This document shows, piece by piece, positions 16,390-20,899 of a stretch of DNA of 20,899 bases; the stretch's first letter is position 1; each line of letters begins with the position of its first letter. The notes beneath the pieces are model-generated. The model was not told where the DNA came from. It ran no database searches and saw nothing but the letters and a program-made list of their open reading frames with translations. Position numbers and translations under genes: made by a program. This DNA comes from Nitrospiraceae bacterium. GTDB taxonomy: Bacteria; Nitrospirota; Nitrospiria; Nitrospirales; UBA8639. The stretch spans positions 1-20,899 of the forward strand of contig DOFS01000240.1 in NCBI GenBank assembly GCA_003523945.1, given 5' to 3'.

Positions 16390-17772
16390 ATGACCCATTC
16401 GCATGACGTCATCATTATTGGAGGAGGGTCGGCCGGCTATGCAGCGGCTCGCACCGCCCAAGCCGAAGGTGCCAGTGTCGGCATTATCGACCAGGGGCCG
16501 TTGGGTGGCCTCTGTATTCTTCGAGGATGCATGCCGACTAAAACCATTCTCCGCTCCTCCGATATCGCGGCACTCATCCGTCGTGCGCCTGAATTCGGTC
16601 TGCATCCATCAAACCTCAAGGTGGACCTCGCAGCCATTATTGATCGAAAAAACCGGTTAATCAAGGAATTTGCTGAAGATCGCATTCAAGCGCTTCAACA
16701 CCCTAAGTTTTCTCTTTACCAGGGACATGTGCATTTTGTTTCGCCGACTGCTATCCAGGCAGGACCGCACCGGTTATCCGCCAAGGCCTACATCATCGCG
16801 ACGGGATCTGTGATCTCGCATATCCCCATTCCAGGGTTGGAAGAAGCAGGATACCTCACAAGCGATGAGGCATTAGAGCTTGATACCTTGCCTGAATCCA
16901 TGATTGTTCTGGGCGGCGGGCCGGTCGCGTTGGAACTGGCTCAATTTTTCTCCCGCATCGGAGTCGAGGTGACTCTGATTCAACGAAGCAACCACATTCT
17001 CTCCGACGCAGACGAAGATCTTGTCGGGCCGGTTGAAGCGCACCTCCGGGCTGAAGGCATGAACGTCTACACCAATACACGCCTTCAACATGTCAGGACT
17101 GCCGGCGGAATGAAGACCGTTCACTTTCTGCATCAAGGTCAACCACATCATGTCACCGCCACCTCAATCCTCCAGGCCCTAGGACGCCGACCGAACATCG
17201 ACGGACTCAATTTGGAGGCGGCTCAGGTAGCCCATCAAACGAACGCCATTTTCGTCAACAAGGAAATGAGAACATCTCAACCGCATATTTTTGCAGTTGG
17301 AGATGTCAACGGCGGGTATGAAATCGTCCATATCGCTATCGAAGAAGGGGAAATCGCCGGATGGAACGCCGTTCATCCCAATCTACCGGCCAAATATTTT
17401 TCTGACCGCCTCAAAACCCAAGTCGTCTTTACCGATCCACAGGTAGCCAGCGTGGGATTGTCCGAACGGGAATGCACTGACCGTCAAATCCCTTATCTTG
17501 TCGCTTCTTACCCCTTTAACGACCATGGGAAATCTCTCTGTCTGGGCGAAACGTATGGACACGTGAAAGTGCTCTGTCATCCTCAATCTGGTGAGATTCT
17601 CGGTGGCCATATCGTTGGACCGGAAGCTTCGGAACTCATTCATGAACTGATTGCCGTCATGCACTTTCATGGGACGGTCCAGGATCTTCTCCGTATACCC
17701 CATTACCATCCCACTCTCGCTGAGATTCTCACTTATCCTGCTGAAGAACTTGTGGGAAAATTGCCCGCGTAG
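16390..17772 (+). CDS. Pyridine nucleotide-disulfide oxidoreductase (dihydrolipoamide dehydrogenase-like)
   Basis: A 460-residue class-I flavoprotein disulfide reductase. The FAD-binding motif GGGSAGYAAA is at residues 11-20, the redox disulfide Cys42/Cys47 in GGLCILRGCMPTK, a second nucleotide fold (VLGGGPVALELAQFF) near 175-190, and the FAD motif with IFAVGDVNGG near 305. The C-terminal catalytic dyad is His440/Glu445 (HYHPTLAEIL). All redox residues are present, so it should be active. The substrate is uncertain: there is no neighbouring 2-oxoacid dehydrogenase, lipoyl-domain or glutathione gene. Between the redox cysteines it reads ILRG, unlike the LNVG of typical LpdA. GAGG precedes the ATG by seven bases. 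A second, MerA-like member of the family lies 1.1 kb downstream. Confidence 0.9.
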   Translation: MTHSHDVIIIGGGSAGYAAARTAQAEGASVGIIDQGPLGGLCILRGCMPTKTILRSSDIAALIRRAPEFGLHPSNLKVDLAAIIDRKNRLIKEFAEDRIQALQHPKFSLYQGHVHFVSPTAIQAGPHRLSAKAYIIATGSVISHIPIPGLEEAGYLTSDEALELDTLPESMIVLGGGPVALELAQFFSRIGVEVTLIQRSNHILSDADEDLVGPVEAHLRAEGMNVYTNTRLQHVRTAGGMKTVHFLHQGQPHHVTATSILQALGRRPNIDGLNLEAAQVAHQTNAIFVNKEMRTSQPHIFAVGDVNGGYEIVHIAIEEGEIAGWNAVHPNLPAKYFSDRLKTQVVFTDPQVASVGLSERECTDRQIPYLVASYPFNDHGKSLCLGETYGHVKVLCHPQSGEILGGHIVGPEASELIHELIAVMHFHGTVQDLLRIPHYHPTLAEILTYPAEELVGKLPA

Positions 17773-18031
17773 ATTTCTCGTGCGTATAAATAATACTCCC
17801 ACAATCGGAATTTCTTGTCCGGTCGTCAAACCGGAATGAGATAGCACCCTTCGCTTCTCGAATTTTCCTCGTAACAAATGTCCCAGAATCAGGACTACAG
17901 CTCAATATCGCCAAAGACGCCACTGGATAATCAGTCGGAGAGTTTACAATCTCCTTCCTGACCCAAGAGGAATCTAGGCGATCCCGGTTGGCCAAGTGAC
18001 ACATTGCCGCAACCATAACTGGAGAATTACC
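17773..18031. other. Intergenic region before the TVP38-flavoprotein pair
   Basis: About 260 nt without a gene. A 6-bp perfect stem (TCCGGT at 17818-17823 with ACCGGA at 17830-17835, loop CGTCAA) lies about 45 nt past the oxidoreductase stop. It lacks a T-run, so it is at best a weak terminator or an operator. The promoter for the downstream pair is presumably here, but I could not locate it. Confidence 0.5.
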
Positions 18032-18790
18032 ATGAAAACCCACATAATGGAGCCTCACATGTCCCATCCGTCCACCACGCCAGCAGACTCACCTCATTCA
18101 TTGATGGGAAAGATTCTCATCGGGTGCATTCTGCTGACAGGCATCGGTGCGTTTTTCTATTTTGATCTAGGCCACTATCTTTCGTTGGAGTCATTAAAAG
18201 CCAATCGAGACAGCCTATTAGCGTATACCGCCTCACATTATGGAATAGCGGTCGCGGGGTTTATTCTCATCTATATCCTCCAAACAGCCTTCTCGCTTCC
18301 CGGCGGAGCAATCTTAACGTTGACGGGGGGATTTCTCTTTGGAAGCCTGATGGGAACCCTATTCGTCAACATCGGAGCCACCGCCGGAGCCACGCTCGCC
18401 TTTTTGGCCGCCCGCTATCTGCTTCACGATTGGGTGGAGGGCAAGTTTGGCGACCGAATTGGACCCATTCAAGAAGGATTTGCCAACAATGCGTTTAGTT
18501 ATCTCATGACCCTTCGACTCATTCCGGCCTTTCCGTTTTTTCTCGTAAACCTGGTCTCTGGCCTCACCCGTGTCAACCTCGGCACCTATGTCCTGGCAAC
18601 ATCCATCGGCATTATTCCCGGCAGCTTTGTCTTTGCCTTTGCAGGCCGTCAATTGGGCACCATCAATTCCTTGAGCGAAATTGCCAGTCCACCGGTCTTA
18701 CTGGCCTTTACGCTCCTAGGCTTGTTGGCCCTAATGCCGGTGGCCTATCAGAAATGGACGAAGACAAAACGCGTATCCAACCGATCCTGA
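18032..18790 (+). CDS. TVP38/TMEM64 family membrane protein (VTT domain)
   Basis: A 252-residue integral membrane protein of the DedA/TVP38/VTT superfamily, whose characterised members act as lipid or polyprenyl-phosphate flippases/scramblases. Hydrophobic segments lie near 28-45, 70-88, 92-130 (SLPGGAILTLTGGFLFG, GATAGATLAFLAARYL), 155-175, 185-205 and 221-238. The family motif RLIPAFPFFLVNLVSGLTRV is at about 162-181, and the LPGG re-entrant region at 89-92. The ATG at 18032 has GGAG seven bases upstream; a GTG at 17996 would add 12 residues without support. A MerA-like flavoprotein gene starts 40 nt downstream. Fused TVP38-flavoprotein proteins occur in other bacteria, so the two probably act together. 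The transported molecule is not known. Confidence 0.92.
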   Translation: MKTHIMEPHMSHPSTTPADSPHSLMGKILIGCILLTGIGAFFYFDLGHYLSLESLKANRDSLLAYTASHYGIAVAGFILIYILQTAFSLPGGAILTLTGGFLFGSLMGTLFVNIGATAGATLAFLAARYLLHDWVEGKFGDRIGPIQEGFANNAFSYLMTLRLIPAFPFFLVNLVSGLTRVNLGTYVLATSIGIIPGSFVFAFAGRQLGTINSLSEIASPPVLLAFTLLGLLALMPVAYQKWTKTKRVSNRS

Positions 18791-18830
18791 TTTTCACCAG
18801 AGCGAACCTTTACCAAACTTGAGGCCTCAC

Positions 18831-20381
18831 ATGAACACCACACCATCATCAGCCCATACTGGTTTAGTCCTTCCCCAGGACTCCTATAACCAGGAGTTGG
18901 TCAACAATGTGCATCCGCCCCAATGGCGCAATCCCACGCCATCCGGACGATATAACCTCGTCATCATCGGGGCCGGGACTGCTGGCTTGGTCACCGCTGC
19001 GATTGCGTCAGCCCTGGGAGCCAAGGTGGCGTTAATTGAAAAACACCTGATGGGTGGAGACTGCTTGAACGTAGGATGTGTGCCCTCCAAAGGCGTCATA
19101 CGGGCCGCGAAGGCCTGGAACGCCGTCAGAGAGGCCGAACAATTCGGGGTACATATTTCCGGTGAGGTCAAACAGGATTTTGGTGCAGCCATGGCCCGCA
19201 TGCGAAAACTCAGGGCCCGGATCAGCCATGTCGACTCAGCTCATCGCTATACCAAACTGGGAGTAGACGTGTTTATCGGCAACGGCCGGTTCACCGGCTC
19301 AAGCACGATCGATGTGGAGGGAACCACACTGCAATTTGCCAAAGCGGTCATCTGCACGGGAGCCCGCGCGACAGCTCCACCCATTCCGGGCCTGGCCGAC
19401 ACCACGTATCTCACCAACGAAACCATCTTTTCCCTGACGGAACTTCCTCCGAGACTGGGGGTGATCGGTGCCGGCCCCATTGGCTGCGAGCTGGCCCAAT
19501 CTTTTGCCCGATTCGGCAGCCAGGTGTTTTTAGTGGAAGCCATGCACGGCATTCTTCCCAATGAAGACCGCGACGCTGCCGACATCGTGGAGCAATCGAT
19601 GTTGCGGGACGGCGTGCAACTCCTCTGTTGCGGAAAAGACTTAAACATTCACTCAGCCAAAGGCGCCAAGCACCTCGTGGTGGACTCGCATGGCACACAT
19701 TATGACATCCCGGTTGATCAAATTCTGGTTGGAGTCGGCCGCAGTCCGAACATCGAAGGGTTGGAGCTGGAGACCGTTGGGGTCGAATATGACAAAACCG
19801 GCGTCAAGGTCAACCACCGGCTTCAAACCAGCAATCCCAAAATATTTGCGGCAGGAGATATCTGCTCTCCGTTTAAGTTCACGCATACGGCGGATGCGCA
19901 AGCGCAAATTGTCATTCAGAATGCCTTATTTCCTCACCCGTTCGGCCTCGGCTATGGCAGCACGGAACACCTGGTGATTCCCTGGGCAACCTATACCCAG
20001 CCGGAAATTGCCCATGTCGGTCTGTATGAAAAGGAAGCGAAGGACAAAAACATCCCGATCGATACCTTCACGTTTCATCTCAATGAAGTCGATCGAGCAA
20101 TTTTGGATGGAGAGGATGAAGGCTTTGCCAGGGTGCACGTCAAGAAAGGAACCGATACGATTGTCGGAGCCACCATCGTGGCCTCCCATGCGGGCGATAT
20201 GATAAGTGAGTTTACCCTGGCCATGAAGGGAGGCCTGGGACTCAACACCATCGCCAGCACCATTCACCCCTACCCGACCCAAGCGGAAGTCGTCAAAAAG
20301 TCGGCGAACGCCTGGCGAAAAACCACCCTGACGGAAGGAAAAAAACAGTTCCTCCGCAAACTCTTTGCATGGACCCGATAA
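18831..20381 (+). CDS. MerA-like FAD-dependent disulfide oxidoreductase partnered with TVP38 protein
   Basis: A 516-residue flavoprotein. A ~40-residue N-terminal extension precedes the FAD motif GAGTAG (47-52). The redox disulfide is Cys78/Cys83 (GGDCLNVGCVPSK). The NADPH motif is GVIGAGPIGCELAQSF, and FAAGDIC marks the second FAD contact. At the C-terminus HPYPTQAE (479-486) places Tyr481 where dihydrolipoamide dehydrogenase has its catalytic His, as in mercuric reductase. The N-terminal metal-binding domain and the C-terminal Cys pair of true MerA are absent, and no mer genes are near, so mercury reduction is unlikely. GAGG precedes the ATG at 18831; an upstream TTG at 18819 is less likely. 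It is in an operon with the TVP38 gene 40 nt upstream. It may use quinone or membrane thiol substrates; that is inference. Confidence 0.9.
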   Translation: MNTTPSSAHTGLVLPQDSYNQELVNNVHPPQWRNPTPSGRYNLVIIGAGTAGLVTAAIASALGAKVALIEKHLMGGDCLNVGCVPSKGVIRAAKAWNAVREAEQFGVHISGEVKQDFGAAMARMRKLRARISHVDSAHRYTKLGVDVFIGNGRFTGSSTIDVEGTTLQFAKAVICTGARATAPPIPGLADTTYLTNETIFSLTELPPRLGVIGAGPIGCELAQSFARFGSQVFLVEAMHGILPNEDRDAADIVEQSMLRDGVQLLCCGKDLNIHSAKGAKHLVVDSHGTHYDIPVDQILVGVGRSPNIEGLELETVGVEYDKTGVKVNHRLQTSNPKIFAAGDICSPFKFTHTADAQAQIVIQNALFPHPFGLGYGSTEHLVIPWATYTQPEIAHVGLYEKEAKDKNIPIDTFTFHLNEVDRAILDGEDEGFARVHVKKGTDTIVGATIVASHAGDMISEFTLAMKGGLGLNTIASTIHPYPTQAEVVKKSANAWRKTTLTEGKKQFLRKLFAWTR

Positions 20382-20499
20382 TGTCCTGTCCCATCAATCA
20401 CGTGACACCCGTTGGTGGTGACCCATTGTCCCGCTCAGGGCAAACGGAGTCGGTTCCCACCTCATTGAAACACCACTCACGCGTATTCGGAGATTAGAC

Positions 20500-20899
20500 A
20501 TGGCATCCACCACACCCCGACCCGCCTTTTTCTGTGTCCTCACACTCATCTTAGGACTGTTGAGCCTGACCCATTCGACTGCGGCCATGGCAGAAGACCC
20601 TGACCAACTCGTCGTCGGCAACTTCTCTCTCGCCACCCCGGGAGGACCATTTCCGCAAGGATGGAAACCGCTGATTTTTGAAAAAATTCCAGAACATACT
20701 CAATACGACCTGGTCAACGACGAGCAGCAGGTGGTGGTCAAGGCCATCAGTCGTCAATCCTCCTCCGGCCTGACACGGGAAATCACGATCGACCCAAAGG
20801 AATATCCGGTGATTGAGTGGCGATGGAAGGTCGAAAATATTCTTCAGAAAGGGGATGTCGCTCAAAAATCAGGAGATGACTATCCGGCACGGCTCTACA
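20500..20899 (+). CDS. Secreted DUF3047 family protein, N-terminal part, cut by window edge
   Basis: The first 133 codons of an exported protein. A signal peptide (hydrophobic core FFCVLTLILGLLSL, Ala-rich cleavage region before AEDPDQ, near residue 31) is followed by a domain matching DUF3047: a FPQGWKPLIFEKI strand, YPVIEWRWKVENIL, and GDVAQKSGDDYPARLY at the edge. The E/RWRWKV and DDYPARLY motifs are the recognisable family signature. The start is fixed by CGGAG seven bases before the ATG. It lies 118 nt after the MerA-like gene on the same strand and may belong to the same transcription unit. The function of DUF3047 is not established; a periplasmic carbohydrate- or lipid-binding fold is only a guess. 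Confidence 0.85.
   Translation, partial: MASTTPRPAFFCVLTLILGLLSLTHSTAAMAEDPDQLVVGNFSLATPGGPFPQGWKPLIFEKIPEHTQYDLVNDEQQVVVKAISRQSSSGLTREITIDPKEYPVIEWRWKVENILQKGDVAQKSGDDYPARLY

Noticed and set aside
18831..20381. Mercury-resistance operon
   Set aside because: No merR, merT, merP or metal-binding Cys motifs; the flavoprotein is paired with a TVP38 protein instead.
1..20899. CRISPR arrays, insertion sequences, prophage or tRNA genes
   Set aside because: No regularly spaced repeats, transposase or integrase frames, terminal inverted repeats or tRNA-like cloverleaf sequences were seen.

Overview
The window looks like ordinary chromosome of a free-living Gram-negative-type bacterium. It has roughly balanced base composition, many PAS/GGDEF signalling proteins, a lipoprotein with a lipobox and several membrane proteins. 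The style (large PAS kinases with a short N-terminal multi-helix domain, Rcp1-like receivers, a TVP38 protein paired with a MerA-like flavoprotein) reminds me of Nitrospirota (Nitrospira-like). That is an impression from sequence style, not a proven placement. I saw no IS, phage, CRISPR, tRNA or rRNA.

Left block (1-6992, all minus strand). Read in transcription direction this holds rpoD (6992-5169) with a strong terminator, an OmpR-family response regulator and its GTG-started, overlapping sensor kinase (4989-2900), a second sigma-70 family factor (2602-1355) with its own terminator, then arfB (1035-604) and the N-terminal third of oligopeptidase B (572 to the window edge). It combines core transcription (two sigma factors), envelope sensing, ribosome rescue and peptide degradation.

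Middle block (7599-15836, plus strand). This is a signalling island: a REC-GGDEF-EAL protein with complete cyclase, inhibitory-site and phosphodiesterase motifs; a membrane PAS-PAS-GAF-PAS-PAS histidine kinase; two tandem Rcp1-like receivers; and a REC-PAS-HisKA-HATPase-REC hybrid kinase. The first of the tandem receivers has lost the phospho-acceptor Asp and the conserved Lys. It is coupled to the kinase by an ATGA overlap and runs 104 nt into the intact receiver gene. This pseudo-receiver/receiver pair is the most unusual local architecture in the window.

Right block (15888-20899). A small TPR lipoprotein (minus) is divergent from a pyridine nucleotide-disulfide oxidoreductase with an intact redox disulfide and His-Glu dyad. 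After a gap comes a TVP38/TMEM64 membrane protein followed 40 nt later by a second, MerA-like flavoprotein (Tyr in place of the dyad His, no mercury-binding motifs), and then the start of a secreted DUF3047 protein cut by the window end. The TVP38-flavoprotein pair recurs, sometimes as one fused protein, in other bacteria and suggests a membrane-linked redox function that is not mercury resistance.

The longer non-coding stretches (1036-1354, 2603-2899, 6993-7598, 9279-9708, 17773-18031) hold terminators, inverted repeats that could be operators, and no gene I can support.
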